Source: CAYFVR01 sp046541515 (GTDB lineage: Bacteria > Desulfobacterota > Desulfobacteria > Desulfobacterales > Desulfococcaceae). From it: 7,744 nucleotides of DNA. Below the pieces are notes generated by a model, which saw only the letters and a program-made list of their open reading frames with translations, made no database searches and was not told the DNA's origin. Position numbers and translations under genes: made by a program. Shown here piece after piece: positions 1-7,105 of the stretch. Each line of letters starts with the position of its first letter. The first letter of the stretch is position 1. Where the stretch lies: NCBI GenBank assembly GCA_046541515.1, contig JBKHDD010000216.1, forward strand, positions 1-7,744, read 5' to 3'.

Positions 1-344
1 GGCTGGAGGTCAACGCCCGGCCGCCGGGCGGGCTGACCACCGACATGTTCAATTACGCCAACAATATCGACATTTTTCAGGAATACGCCCGGGTGGTGGT
101 GGAAAACCGGTTTGGGGCCAACTTCAACCGGCCCTACCACTGCGGCTACGTCGGCCGGAAAATCAACAAAAGCTACCAGCGGTCCCATCGGGAAATCATG
201 GAAAAATTCGGATACATGATCGTGCATCGTGGCCCCATTGATTCCGCTTTCGCCAAGGCCATTGGAAATTTCGCCTACATCGCCAACGCCCAGGACGTGG
301 ATGAGCTTCGGGAAATGGCCCGGTTCGTTCACGAGCCGGCCTGA
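1..344 (+). CDS. ATP-grasp ligase-like protein, C-terminal part (5' end outside window)
   Basis: This is the C-terminal 113 codons of a gene that begins before the window; the reading frame is open from base 3 and ends in TGA at 342-344. The first visible residues read LEVNARPPGG. The E-x-N-x-R pattern followed by PPGG is the usual late metal/ATP-binding segment of ATP-grasp enzymes, which join a carboxylate to an amine or other nucleophile through an acyl-phosphate. The rest (DMFNYANNIDIFQEYARVV, then a short alpha/beta tail) fits the end of such a domain, with no further domain before the stop. The esterase gene starts 13 bases later, so the two are probably co-transcribed and may act in one pathway. 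Substrates cannot be inferred. The fold assignment rests on one motif and the size of the tail, so it is probable rather than certain. Confidence 0.66.
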   Translation, partial: LEVNARPPGGLTTDMFNYANNIDIFQEYARVVVENRFGANFNRPYHCGYVGRKINKSYQRSHREIMEKFGYMIVHRGPIDSAFAKAIGNFAYIANAQDVDELREMARFVHEPA

Positions 345-357
345 AAAGGAACGCGGC

Positions 358-1107
358 ATGAACGTGACCTACCACAAATGGTGGAGCCGGGCCTTGGGCC
401 GGGACATGGAACTGAAGGCGTACGGCCACGGCGGAAAACCCGTTGTGGTTTTCCCGTCCTCCGGTGGCCGGTTTTACGACTATGAAAACAACGGCATGGT
501 CGACGCCGCCGCGCCGTTTATTCGGGATGGCCGGGTGACGTTGTACGCGGTGGATTCGGTGGACCACGAATCCTGGCTGAATCACGACATTCCGCCCGGA
601 CAACGAGCGGATCGGCACGACGCCTACGAGCGCTATATTCTGGAAGAGGTGGCGCCGTTCATCCACGGCCGGCGGCAAGACGTCCGTCGGCTCATGACGA
701 CCGGTTGCAGCATGGGCGCGTTTCACGCCGTCAACTTCCAGCTTCGCTACCCCACCACCTTCGATTTGTCCCTCGGCTTGAGCGGCCTGTACGGTCCCCA
801 TTTTCTGCTGGGCGACTACATGGACTCCCATCTCTACTTCTATTTTCCGCTATTGTACCTGCCGGGACTGGAAGACCCCGGCTATCTCGATCCGTTGCGG
901 GAAAGCCGGGTGGTGCTGTGCGTGGGCCAAGGGCCTTGGGAGCGGTGCGATCAGTACGACTGCATTTCCGAAACCGCCGGCCTGGCCGACATCCTGGAGG
1001 AAAAGAAGATTCCCCACTGGGCCGATTTCTGGGGGCGCGACGTGGCCCACGACTGGGATTGGTGGCGGAGGCAACTTCCCTATTTCTTGGGCGAGCTGGA
1101 CCTCTGA
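358..1107 (+). CDS. Esterase-family alpha/beta-hydrolase (COG4947-like)
   Basis: A 249-residue protein. I chose ATG 358 over in-frame starts back to 229 because it lies 13 bases after the upstream stop, is preceded by AAAGGA (345-350) at good spacing, and the upstream extension is only a shadow of the neighbouring gene. It has the layout of an alpha/beta-hydrolase: an early strand and oxyanion segment PVVVFPSSGGRFYDYE (residues 28-43), a nucleophile elbow G-C-S-M-G with Ser118, a likely acidic residue after the strand VVLCVGQGPWE (Glu195 or Asp198), and a C-terminal AHDWDWW with probable catalytic His231. This resembles the esterase/Fes-like group (PF00756, COG4947), cytoplasmic since no signal peptide is seen. 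Members hydrolyse esters or thioesters; the substrate here is unknown. The coupled ATP-grasp gene suggests the hydrolase works on, or proofreads, a ligase product, which is inference only. Confidence 0.82.
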   Translation: MNVTYHKWWSRALGRDMELKAYGHGGKPVVVFPSSGGRFYDYENNGMVDAAAPFIRDGRVTLYAVDSVDHESWLNHDIPPGQRADRHDAYERYILEEVAPFIHGRRQDVRRLMTTGCSMGAFHAVNFQLRYPTTFDLSLGLSGLYGPHFLLGDYMDSHLYFYFPLLYLPGLEDPGYLDPLRESRVVLCVGQGPWERCDQYDCISETAGLADILEEKKIPHWADFWGRDVAHDWDWWRRQLPYFLGELDL

Positions 1108-1193
1108 ACCGCCCGTCCCCTTCTCCCACGCCCCGCCGCCGATGGTTTCCGAATCCGACCTCGGCGGCGCCAAAACCCCCGGCCTCCAAGACC

Positions 1194-1892
1194 ATGCATC
1201 TTTCCTGCCGGAACATCACCTTCCATTACTCCGACACCGGGAAACCGGTTTTGCGCGATTTGGACTGGGAGATCCGTCGCCCCGGTTTCAGCGCCCTGTT
1301 CGGGCCGTCGGGCGTGGGGAAAACCTCGCTGGCGCGACTGATTTCCGGAGACGCGCCCCCCGAGTCGGCGGAGGGGGAGATCGTGCGAGAGGGCATCGAC
1401 CGCTACGCCTATACCTACAACCTGGAAAGACTGCCGGGATGGGCCGCCGTAGGTCGCCATCTGGATCGGGTGACGCCGGAGGGGAAGGGGGACCTGCGGG
1501 ACCGGCTGGTGGACGTGTTCGGGCTGGAGCGGATTCTCGGCCAGCGGTTTTCCCAGCTTTCCCTGGGGCAGAAAAACCGGATCAATCTGGTCCGCTATCT
1601 CTTGCAGGATTTCCAGCTCCTGATCCTGGACGAAAGCATGGCGAACGTGGACGAGATGACCCGGGAGCGGATTCTGCCGGCGATCAAGGAGATGTTCCCG
1701 GAGACGTTTTTCATCTATATTTCCCACAACGTGGTGGAAGTCTCCACCTTTTGCCGGAACATTCTGGTGCTTCGCGCGCCCCACAAAACGCCACAGGGGG
1801 TGCGGGTCGCGGGGCTGGACCTTCGGGAAGGGGAGGAAAAGGACCCGGAACGGCTCGACCGGGTGATGCTGGAGATCGTGAATGCTGCTTAG
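1194..1892 (+). CDS. ABC importer ATP-binding protein (SsuB/TauB/ThiZ-like, divergent)
   Basis: A 232-residue nucleotide-binding subunit that would power import through the permease overlapping its 3' end. Visible motifs are Walker A GPSGVGKT (37-44), signature LSLGQ (122-126, in place of LSGGQ), Walker B LLILDE (142-147), a D-loop-like SMANVD (148-153) and the H-loop His178 in YISHN. Where SsuB-type proteins have VFQ..RLLPW, this one has TYNLERLPGW (74-83), so the usual Q-loop glutamine appears to be asparagine (Asn76). ATG 1194 is chosen because the ABC fold begins at once (MHLSCRNITFHY); longer in-frame extensions would run back through the esterase gene. The ribosome binding site is weak. 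The gene lies 86 bases after the esterase and overlaps the permease by 11 bases. The nitrate/sulfonate/taurine/thiamine-precursor class is inferred from its neighbours; the substrate is not known. Confidence 0.88.
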   Translation: MHLSCRNITFHYSDTGKPVLRDLDWEIRRPGFSALFGPSGVGKTSLARLISGDAPPESAEGEIVREGIDRYAYTYNLERLPGWAAVGRHLDRVTPEGKGDLRDRLVDVFGLERILGQRFSQLSLGQKNRINLVRYLLQDFQLLILDESMANVDEMTRERILPAIKEMFPETFFIYISHNVVEVSTFCRNILVLRAPHKTPQGVRVAGLDLREGEEKDPERLDRVMLEIVNAA

Positions 1893-2631
1893 GCGGATCT
1901 ACCAGTTCCTCATCATCTACGCGCTGGGCATCGGCCTGCTGCTGGCGGTGAAGTACGGGTTGGGGCTGTCGGATTACGTGATACCCAATCTGGGTTCCGT
2001 GTTCGGCGTGTTTCGGGACGAGGCGAAACGGTATTTTCTGGACGTGCTGGACACCCTTTCGGTGGCGGTGGTGGGGCAAATTTCCTCCATCCTGCTGGCG
2101 CTGCTGGTGGGCATCACCGGCCGCCAGGCCACCTGGTTCGGTTCCTTCGTGAAGGTGGCGGCGTACAACATCCAGGCCTATCCCATCGTCGCCCTGGCCC
2201 CGATCATCTTTATCCTGCTGGGGGACGGTTTCCTCTCCCGCTTGCTCATCGCGGCCATGATCTGCTATTTTCCATTGTTGCTTTCGGTGCTGGGCATCAT
2301 GTCCGAGCCGATCCCCGACGTGGAGCATTTTTATCGGGCCACGGGGCGGATGCGCTGGCAGCTCGAAGTGAAGATTCGGGCCTTCGAGAACCTGAGCAAA
2401 CTGACCACCGTGGTCTCCGGCAGCGCAACTCTGGCCATGGCGGGCACCATCGTCGCCGAGTTCATCGCCGCCAACGCCGGCATCGGCTACTCCATCCGCA
2501 TCGCCCTGTACCAGAGCGATCTGGCCAAAGTCCTGGCGGCGCTGTTTTCCATCGGAATTACCTTGTCCATCTACCAGGGGACGCTGGAATGGGTCGGGGC
2601 GGCGATGAAAGAGCGGTGGGCTGGTGCGTAA
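1882..2631 (+). CDS. ABC importer permease (SsuC/ThiX-like, BPD-type inner membrane component)
   Basis: A 249-residue integral membrane protein with about six hydrophobic segments, near residues 7-25, 58-78, 97-114, 119-140, 176-198 and 214-232, typical of permeases of the SsuC/TauC/ThiX type. The cytoplasmic coupling (EAA) loop corresponds to residues 148-174, EHFYRATGRMRWQ onward. It keeps the G and basic positions but not the classical E-A-A start. The following segment GTIVAEFIAANAGIGYSI (188-205) matches the conserved helix after that loop in this family. The start ATG 1882 overlaps the ATPase end by 11 bases and has GGAG at 1871-1874 seven bases upstream, so translation is probably coupled to the ATPase. 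The partner binding protein is the next gene, after a 133-base gap. Confidence in the family is high; the solute is unknown. Confidence 0.88.
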   Translation: MLLRRIYQFLIIYALGIGLLLAVKYGLGLSDYVIPNLGSVFGVFRDEAKRYFLDVLDTLSVAVVGQISSILLALLVGITGRQATWFGSFVKVAAYNIQAYPIVALAPIIFILLGDGFLSRLLIAAMICYFPLLLSVLGIMSEPIPDVEHFYRATGRMRWQLEVKIRAFENLSKLTTVVSGSATLAMAGTIVAEFIAANAGIGYSIRIALYQSDLAKVLAALFSIGITLSIYQGTLEWVGAAMKERWAGA

Positions 2632-2634
2632 AAG

Positions 2635-2660
2635 TTCGGAGTTCCGCCTTCAGGCGGCGG
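2635..2660. repeat. Short GC-rich palindromic repeat (candidate dispersed intergenic element)
   Basis: Directly after the permease stop, GTTCGGAGTTCCGCC is followed by TTCA and GGCGG. This gives a perfect 5-bp stem (2644-2648 with 2653-2657) and a tetraloop, with no T-run after it, so it is not a standard terminator. From memory, a core reading AGTTCCGCCTTCAGGCGG is scattered between genes in several large environmental genomes, where its translations (SSAFR, RLKAELRTF) turn up in spurious proteins. Only one copy lies in this window, so the repeat status is inference. Confidence 0.45.
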
Positions 2661-2703
2661 GGTAGGGGCTTCGGACAGCGTTCGAACATTCCAGGGGTAT
2701 GGC

Positions 2704-2723
2704 GGGCAGGGCTGTTTCTGCCC
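2704..2723 (+). other. GC-rich hairpin in the leader of the binding-protein gene
   Basis: GGGCAG (2704-2709) pairs perfectly with CTGCCC (2718-2723) around an 8-base loop ending in TTT. It lies 41 bases before the binding-protein start and has no trailing T-run. Together with the repeat at 2635-2660 it makes the permease to binding-protein gap hairpin-rich. A transcript-stabilising or attenuating role is possible but not shown. Confidence 0.35.
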
Positions 2724-2764
2724 ACCCACGATTCTTCCCAAGGCAAACCAAAAGGCGGCCTTCC

Positions 2765-3760
2765 ATGCAACGCACGTTCCGATCGACCGCGATTTTCCTG
2801 CTCATGACGGCCGTTCTCGGCGCCCTCGAGGCCAACGCCGGAACTCTGAACTACCGGCTGAAATGGCTTTTCAACACCAGCGTGGTGGGCGATCTGTACG
2901 CCGACGTCCACGGGTTTTTCAAAGCCGAAGGGCTGGAAGTCAACGTGAAGCCCGGCGGGCCGGAGCGGGACGCCGTTCGCGAACTGGAATTGGGCCACGC
3001 CGATTTTGGGGTCGCTTCCGCCGATCAGGTGATCCGGGCCCGGGCCAAAGGCGCGCCGGTTGTCGTCCTGGCCCAGCTTTTCCAGATCAATCCGTTGCAA
3101 TGGATTTACCGGGCGTCCAAGCCGCCGGTGACCGAATTGGCGGACCTGAAAGGCCGAACCCTGGGCGTCACGTTTGGCGGGAACGACGAGACGATTCTTC
3201 GAACCCTGTTGGCCAAGGCAGGGCTGACCGAACGGGACCTGAAGTTGTTCAGCGTGCGCTACGACTACACGCCGTTTTACCGGGATCAGGTGGATCTTTG
3301 GCCCGTGTACCGCAACGCCCAGGGACCGATTCTGGCCAAAAAACTTGGGGCGGAAGGGGAGGACGTGGCCTTTTTCAGCCCGGCGGAATTTGGCGTTCAG
3401 TTCGTGGCCAATTCGGTTGTGACCTCGGCGGAAACGCTGGAGGAGTCTCCGGAGATGGTGGAAAAATTTGTCCGTGCGCTCATGGCCGGATGGCGAACGG
3501 CGCTGAACCCGGAAAATAACGCCAAAGCCTTGGAAACGCTGGCGGAATTTGACAAGGACACGGAGCCCGACATCCTGGAAACCCAATTGGACATCACCCG
3601 CGCCCTGGTCCTCCCCAAACCGGATGCGGCGATGGGGGCCATCGACCAAGCGGCCTGGATTCAGACGGAGCGAATCCTGGTGGAACAAAATCAAATCGAC
3701 GAGCCCGTGGGCGTGGAGAAAGCGCTCCGACCGGTGGCGGGTGTTCCGCTTGCGCGATAA
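2765..3760 (+). CDS. ABC importer substrate-binding protein, NMT1/THI5-like
   Basis: A 331-residue periplasmic solute receptor for the importer encoded just upstream. ATG 2765 is chosen because it opens a clear Sec signal peptide: basic MQRTFR, hydrophobic core to about residue 21, and signal peptidase I site A-N-A|G after residue 25; AAAGG (2751-2755) precedes it. There is no lipobox cysteine. The mature protein begins with LNYRLKWLFN and has the NMT1/ThiY pattern: a helix DVHGFFKAEGLEV (48-59), PGG (63-65), GHADFGVASADQVIRARA (78-93), a central strand DLKGRTLGVTFGGNDE, and VDLWPVYRNAQGPILAKK (176-193). Relatives bind thiamine-pyrimidine precursors, sulfonates, nitrate or aromatic compounds. 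The yeast THI5 cysteine motif is absent and the ligand cannot be assigned. It lies last in the importer set, 133 bases after the permease. Confidence 0.87.
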   Translation: MQRTFRSTAIFLLMTAVLGALEANAGTLNYRLKWLFNTSVVGDLYADVHGFFKAEGLEVNVKPGGPERDAVRELELGHADFGVASADQVIRARAKGAPVVVLAQLFQINPLQWIYRASKPPVTELADLKGRTLGVTFGGNDETILRTLLAKAGLTERDLKLFSVRYDYTPFYRDQVDLWPVYRNAQGPILAKKLGAEGEDVAFFSPAEFGVQFVANSVVTSAETLEESPEMVEKFVRALMAGWRTALNPENNAKALETLAEFDKDTEPDILETQLDITRALVLPKPDAAMGAIDQAAWIQTERILVEQNQIDEPVGVEKALRPVAGVPLAR

Positions 3761-3789
3761 ACCCCAATCGGATTTCCGGACCATTTCGG

Positions 3790-3817
3790 CCTCCGAATCG
3801 GTTTCCGAGGGTTTTTT
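3790..3817 (+). terminator. Probable intrinsic terminator after the importer genes
   Basis: CCTC (3790-3793) pairs with GAGG (3807-3810) and GAA (3795-3797) with TTC (3803-3805), with one C/C mismatch between them and a 5-base loop. G and a run of six T (3812-3817) follow. It lies 30 bases after the binding-protein stop and before the exporter pair, so it likely separates the two transcription units. The stem is modest because of the mismatch. Confidence 0.5.
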
Positions 3818-3874
3818 CCCATTGCCGTCTGCTATCAAACCGCATCCCGACCCTGTCGCCAACGGAGCCCAAAC

Positions 3875-4711
3875 GTGATTCGCATTGAGGGATTGACCAA
3901 GGAATACAAGGACGTGGCAGCCTTGAAGGGGGTGACGCTGGAGGTGGGCGCCGGAGAGTTGTTCGCCTATCTCGGCCCCAACGGGGCGGGAAAAACGACG
4001 ACCATCCGCATCCTGACCGGTTTGACCAAGCGCACCGGCGGAGACGCCTGGCTCAACGGCTTCCACATCGAAGGGGAGAAAATCGAGGCCAAGCGGCAGT
4101 GCGGCTTGGCGCCCCAATCGGTGAACCTGGACCCGGAGCTGACCGTCTTCGAGAACCTGGACGTCCATGGTCGGCTTTTCGGCATGAAGCGGGCGGACCG
4201 GAAACGGCGGATTGACGAGCTGCTGGACTACATCGGACTTTCGGAACGGCGGGACAGCCCGGTCAAGCAACTCTCCGGCGGCATGAAGCGGCGGGCGACC
4301 ATCGCCCGGGCACTGGTCCACAAACCCCGGGTGCTGTTTTTGGACGAGCCCACGGTGGGGCTGGACGCCACCATCCGCCGGCGCATTTGGGCGCTGATCA
4401 AAAAAATTCAGGAAGCGGGCGCCACCATTTTTCTGACGACCCATTACATCGAAGAGGCCGAGTTTTTGGCCGACCGGGTGGCCTTTCTGGACGAGGGGGA
4501 GATCGTGACCGCAGACACGCCGCGCAATCTGATCGACGCCCAAGGCGCCTGGGCCATCGACCGGCCGGCGGCCGAGGACATGCAGCCGGTCTACTTCGAC
4601 ACCCGGCAGGCGGCGCGGGATTACATGGCCGAGCGGGAGGCGAGCTACACCCTCCGCCGGGTGAATCTGGAAGACGCGTTTTTGGCGGCGACGGGAAAGA
4701 AGGTCAAATGA
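3875..4711 (+). CDS. ABC-2 type exporter ATP-binding protein (DrrA/NodI-like)
   Basis: A 278-residue ATPase of the class that drives ABC-2 exporters for drugs, polysaccharides or lipids. It carries Walker A GPNGAGKT (34-41), Q-loop Gln81 in LAPQ, signature LSGGM (133-137), Walker B VLFLDEP (153-159), D-loop GLD (162-164) and H-loop His190 in TTHYIEEAE. The basic stretch after the signature (KRRATIARAL) is usual for DrrA/CcmA-type subunits. A C-terminal extension of about 60 residues follows the core and ends RRVNLEDAFLAATGKK, a common tail in this family. The start is GTG 3875, supported by GGAG (3864-3867) seven bases upstream and by the ABC fold beginning at residue 2. Its stop overlaps the permease start (ATGA), so the two subunits are translated together. 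The exported substrate is not predictable. Confidence 0.93.
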   Translation: MIRIEGLTKEYKDVAALKGVTLEVGAGELFAYLGPNGAGKTTTIRILTGLTKRTGGDAWLNGFHIEGEKIEAKRQCGLAPQSVNLDPELTVFENLDVHGRLFGMKRADRKRRIDELLDYIGLSERRDSPVKQLSGGMKRRATIARALVHKPRVLFLDEPTVGLDATIRRRIWALIKKIQEAGATIFLTTHYIEEAEFLADRVAFLDEGEIVTADTPRNLIDAQGAWAIDRPAAEDMQPVYFDTRQAARDYMAEREASYTLRRVNLEDAFLAATGKKVK

Positions 4712-5445
4712 TCCGGGGCTGGAACGCGGTCTACTATCGGGAATTGCTCATTTTGCGCCGCCGGCTGAAGCGAATGCTGGCCAGCATGGCGGTTTCGCCC
4801 ACGCTGTATCTGGTGGCCTTCGGCTACGCCATGGGCGGAGAAGCGCGGGTGGACGGCCACACCTACATGGAGTTTCTGATCCCGGGGCTGGTGGCCATGA
4901 GCAGCATGACCCAGGCGTTCGGCATCGCCAGCGAGATCAATATCGCCCGGTTTTACTGGCACATCTTCGAGGAGTTCCAGGCGGCGCCGGTGAGCGATTT
5001 GGCCTACGTGACCGGGGAAGTGCTGGCCGGGATGACCCGGGCCGTGCTGGCCATCTGCGTCATCCTGGCGCTCGGGCTGCTGTTCGGCGTTCGGCTGAAC
5101 TACGGCCCCCATTTCTGGCTGGCGGCGCTGCTCAACAGCTTCGTCTTCGCCAGCCTGGCCGTGGCGTTGGCCATGCTGGTGAAATCCCACGCCGACCAGG
5201 CCATGATCAACAGCTTCGTCATCACGCCCATGGCCTTTCTGGGCGGCACCTTTTTCCCGCTGGACCGCCTGCCGGAATGGGCCCAGGCGATCATCTACTT
5301 CCTCCCCATCACCCACGCGGCCGACGCGGTGCGGGCGGCAGCCTTCGGGAAAGCGCCGGCGCCGGCGGGCTACGGAATTTTGGCCTGCCTTGGGGCGCTC
5401 TGCTATTTTGTCGCGTTTCATTTGGTGCATCGGGCGAAGGATTAG
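4708..5445 (+). CDS. ABC-2 type exporter permease (DrrB/NodJ-like)
   Basis: A 245-residue inner-membrane subunit with about six hydrophobic segments, near residues 26-42, 53-75, 108-128, 137-158, 167-184 and 222-241. The stretch FLGGTFFPLDRLPEWAQ followed by IIYFLPITHAADAVRA (177-210) is the typical ABC-2 signature between the last helices. The N-terminal amphipathic, arginine-rich region (YYRELLILRRRLKRML) before the first helix is also usual. ATG 4708 overlaps the ATPase stop by four bases (ATGA), with AAGG just upstream inside the ATPase gene, so the pair is coupled. About 250 residues is normal for DrrB/NodJ-like permeases. It probably forms a homodimer with two copies of the preceding ATPase. 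No gene nearby reveals the cargo. Confidence 0.92.
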   Translation: MIRGWNAVYYRELLILRRRLKRMLASMAVSPTLYLVAFGYAMGGEARVDGHTYMEFLIPGLVAMSSMTQAFGIASEINIARFYWHIFEEFQAAPVSDLAYVTGEVLAGMTRAVLAICVILALGLLFGVRLNYGPHFWLAALLNSFVFASLAVALAMLVKSHADQAMINSFVITPMAFLGGTFFPLDRLPEWAQAIIYFLPITHAADAVRAAAFGKAPAPAGYGILACLGALCYFVAFHLVHRAKD

Positions 5446-5457
5446 ACCGCCACCCCC

Positions 5458-5486
5458 TTGCCCAACCTCTCCCCTCCGCGTAAAAT
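5458..5486 (+). promoter_or_regulatory. Candidate sigma-70 type promoter for the AAA/nuclease-like gene
   Basis: TTGCCC (5458-5463) and TAAAAT (5481-5486) are spaced by 17 bases, starting 12 bases after the exporter stop and ending 47 bases before the next start codon. The AT-rich TAAAATACAAAAAA stretch stands out in a GC-rich gap. No terminator for the exporter pair is visible here, so readthrough is also possible. Confidence 0.42.
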
Positions 5487-5533
5487 ACAAAAAAGCGACC
5501 AACCATTTTCACCCCATCCCAAAAGGCCGCCCC

Positions 5534-7105
5534 ATGCCCCGACTTCCCAATCTCCCCGTCGGAAAGTCCTCGTTCGAACGAATCCGCAAAGACGGCGACG
5601 TGTACGTGGACAAAACCCGTTACATTTTTGAAATGGTGGACCAGGGCCAGCCGTACTTCCTTTCCCGGCCCCGCCGCTTCGGAAAATCTTTGACCGTTTC
5701 CACCCTGAAATGTCTGTTCGAAGGAAAGCGGGAACTTTTCGATGGGCTGTGGATTGCTGAAAACACAGAGTGGGAGTGGAAGGAACATCCGGTGGTTTTG
5801 CTGGATTTCAACCAACTCGTGCACGATTCCCCGGAGAACCTGAAAATCAGCCTGGGGGAACATTTATCGGAGCATGCCGAAACCCTGGGGATCAAGCTAA
5901 AAAAATCCTTGTTGAAAGATCAATTCAAGGAATTGATTCTGGCTTTGCACAAAAAAACCGGAATGCCCGTGGCCGTTCTGATCGATGAATACGACAAGCC
6001 GCTCATCGACTTCCTGGGAAAAGGCGAGGAAGCGCTGAACACCGCCAAGGCCAATCGGGACATTCTCAAACATTTTCTCGGCGTCCTGAAAGGCGGGGAT
6101 GTCGAGCCCGTGTTGCGGCTGATCTTCATCACCGGCGTTTCCAAATTCAGCCGGGTGTCCATTTTTTCGGAATTGAACAACCTGACCGATCTCACCATGC
6201 ATCGGCGCTACGCGGAAATGCTCGGGTACACCCAGGAAGAACTGGAAACCGATTTTGCGGGGCATATCGAAGCTTTCGCGAATCAGCGGGGAGAAAATCG
6301 GGAAGCCGTGATCGAACGGCTGCGGGTTCAGTACAATGGCTATCGTTTTTCCCCAAAAGACGTGCGCGTTTACAATCCGTTTTCGGTGCTCAAAGCGCTG
6401 GACGAGATGGAATTCAAAAACTATTGGTTCGAAACGGGAACGCCCACCTTCCTGGTAAATCTGCTGCGGGAAAACCGCTGGCACCCCCCGAAAATCGAGG
6501 ACATGAAAGCCACCGACACCATGTTCTCCACCTACGATTTGGATCACCTAAAGCTCGAGGCGCTGCTGTTTCAAACCGGGTACGTCACCATTAAAGACAT
6601 CCGAGGACGACTGTACACCTTCGATTATCCAAACCGGGAGGTGAAATCCGCGTTTCTGGAAACCCTCTTCCACTCCTACGCCGAAGGAATGCCCGATCGA
6701 TCCCGCTTCGTCTATCTGGCGGAACATCTTCTCGCCAAAGATTTGGACGCCTTCATCGAAACCATGAAGGCCATCTTCGCCGCCATTCCATACACGCTGG
6801 AAACCAAACGGGACGAAGCCTACTTCCACACCGTGTTCTACCTCGCCGTTTCCGCCTCCGGCGCGGACGCCCGCAGCGAAGTCTTGACCTGCGACGGCCG
6901 GATCGATCTGGTGGTGGAATTCGAAGACAAGGTCTTCATCCTGGAATTCAAGTGCAATCAAACCGCGGACGCGGCGTTGGCGCAGATTCGGGAGAAGGGT
7001 TACGCCGCGCCGTACCGGGGGACGGGGAAGGGGGTTTTTCTGGTGGGGATCAATTTTGATACGAAGTTGAAGAATATTTCGGAGTGGAAGTGGGAGCGGA
7101 TCTGA
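5534..7105 (+). CDS. AAA-ATPase-like / PD-(D/E)XK nuclease-like fusion protein
   Basis: A 523-residue protein of the AAA-ATPase_like plus PDDEXK_9 type (PF09820 with PF08011). Near the N-terminus is FERIRKDGDVYVDKTRYI, then the P-loop variant LSRPRRFGKSL (43-53), Walker B-like VLIDEYDKP (148-156) and a sensor-like FITGVSKFS (198-206). The C-terminal part has a nuclease-type core: Glu428 in the leading helix (DEAYFH), Asp458 in GRIDLVVEF, and E-F-K (471-473) in VFILEFKC. ATG 5534 is chosen for the AAAAGG (5521-5526) site and because family members start with a short LP.G...F leader; upstream in-frame starts lie inside the exporter gene. These genes are numerous in anaerobe genomes and their biological role is unsettled; a mobile-element or defence function is speculated. 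The reading frame is intact and the key residues are present. The stop codon lies at the edge of the repeat block downstream. Confidence 0.93.
   Translation: MPRLPNLPVGKSSFERIRKDGDVYVDKTRYIFEMVDQGQPYFLSRPRRFGKSLTVSTLKCLFEGKRELFDGLWIAENTEWEWKEHPVVLLDFNQLVHDSPENLKISLGEHLSEHAETLGIKLKKSLLKDQFKELILALHKKTGMPVAVLIDEYDKPLIDFLGKGEEALNTAKANRDILKHFLGVLKGGDVEPVLRLIFITGVSKFSRVSIFSELNNLTDLTMHRRYAEMLGYTQEELETDFAGHIEAFANQRGENREAVIERLRVQYNGYRFSPKDVRVYNPFSVLKALDEMEFKNYWFETGTPTFLVNLLRENRWHPPKIEDMKATDTMFSTYDLDHLKLEALLFQTGYVTIKDIRGRLYTFDYPNREVKSAFLETLFHSYAEGMPDRSRFVYLAEHLLAKDLDAFIETMKAIFAAIPYTLETKRDEAYFHTVFYLAVSASGADARSEVLTCDGRIDLVVEFEDKVFILEFKCNQTADAALAQIREKGYAAPYRGTGKGVFLVGINFDTKLKNISEWKWERI

Noticed and set aside
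229..357. Earlier start for the esterase gene
   Set aside because: It would add 43 residues overlapping the ATP-grasp gene in another frame; ATG 358 has the ribosome binding site and correct fold start.
1108..1193. TPP riboswitch or other leader before the importer ATPase
   Set aside because: The 86-base gap lacks the conserved thi-box words such as CTGAGA and ACCTGA; the same was checked upstream of the binding protein.
1142..1951. Plus-strand open frame overlapping the importer ATPase
   Set aside because: Its translation is rich in Gly, Arg and Pro with no domain, while the overlapping frame has full ABC motifs.
2558..4543. Long open frame of 661 codons on the minus strand
   Set aside because: It lies opposite the binding-protein and exporter ATPase genes, which have clear family motifs on the plus strand. 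Its translation is low-complexity with no recognisable domain. Long antisense frames are expected in GC-rich coding DNA.
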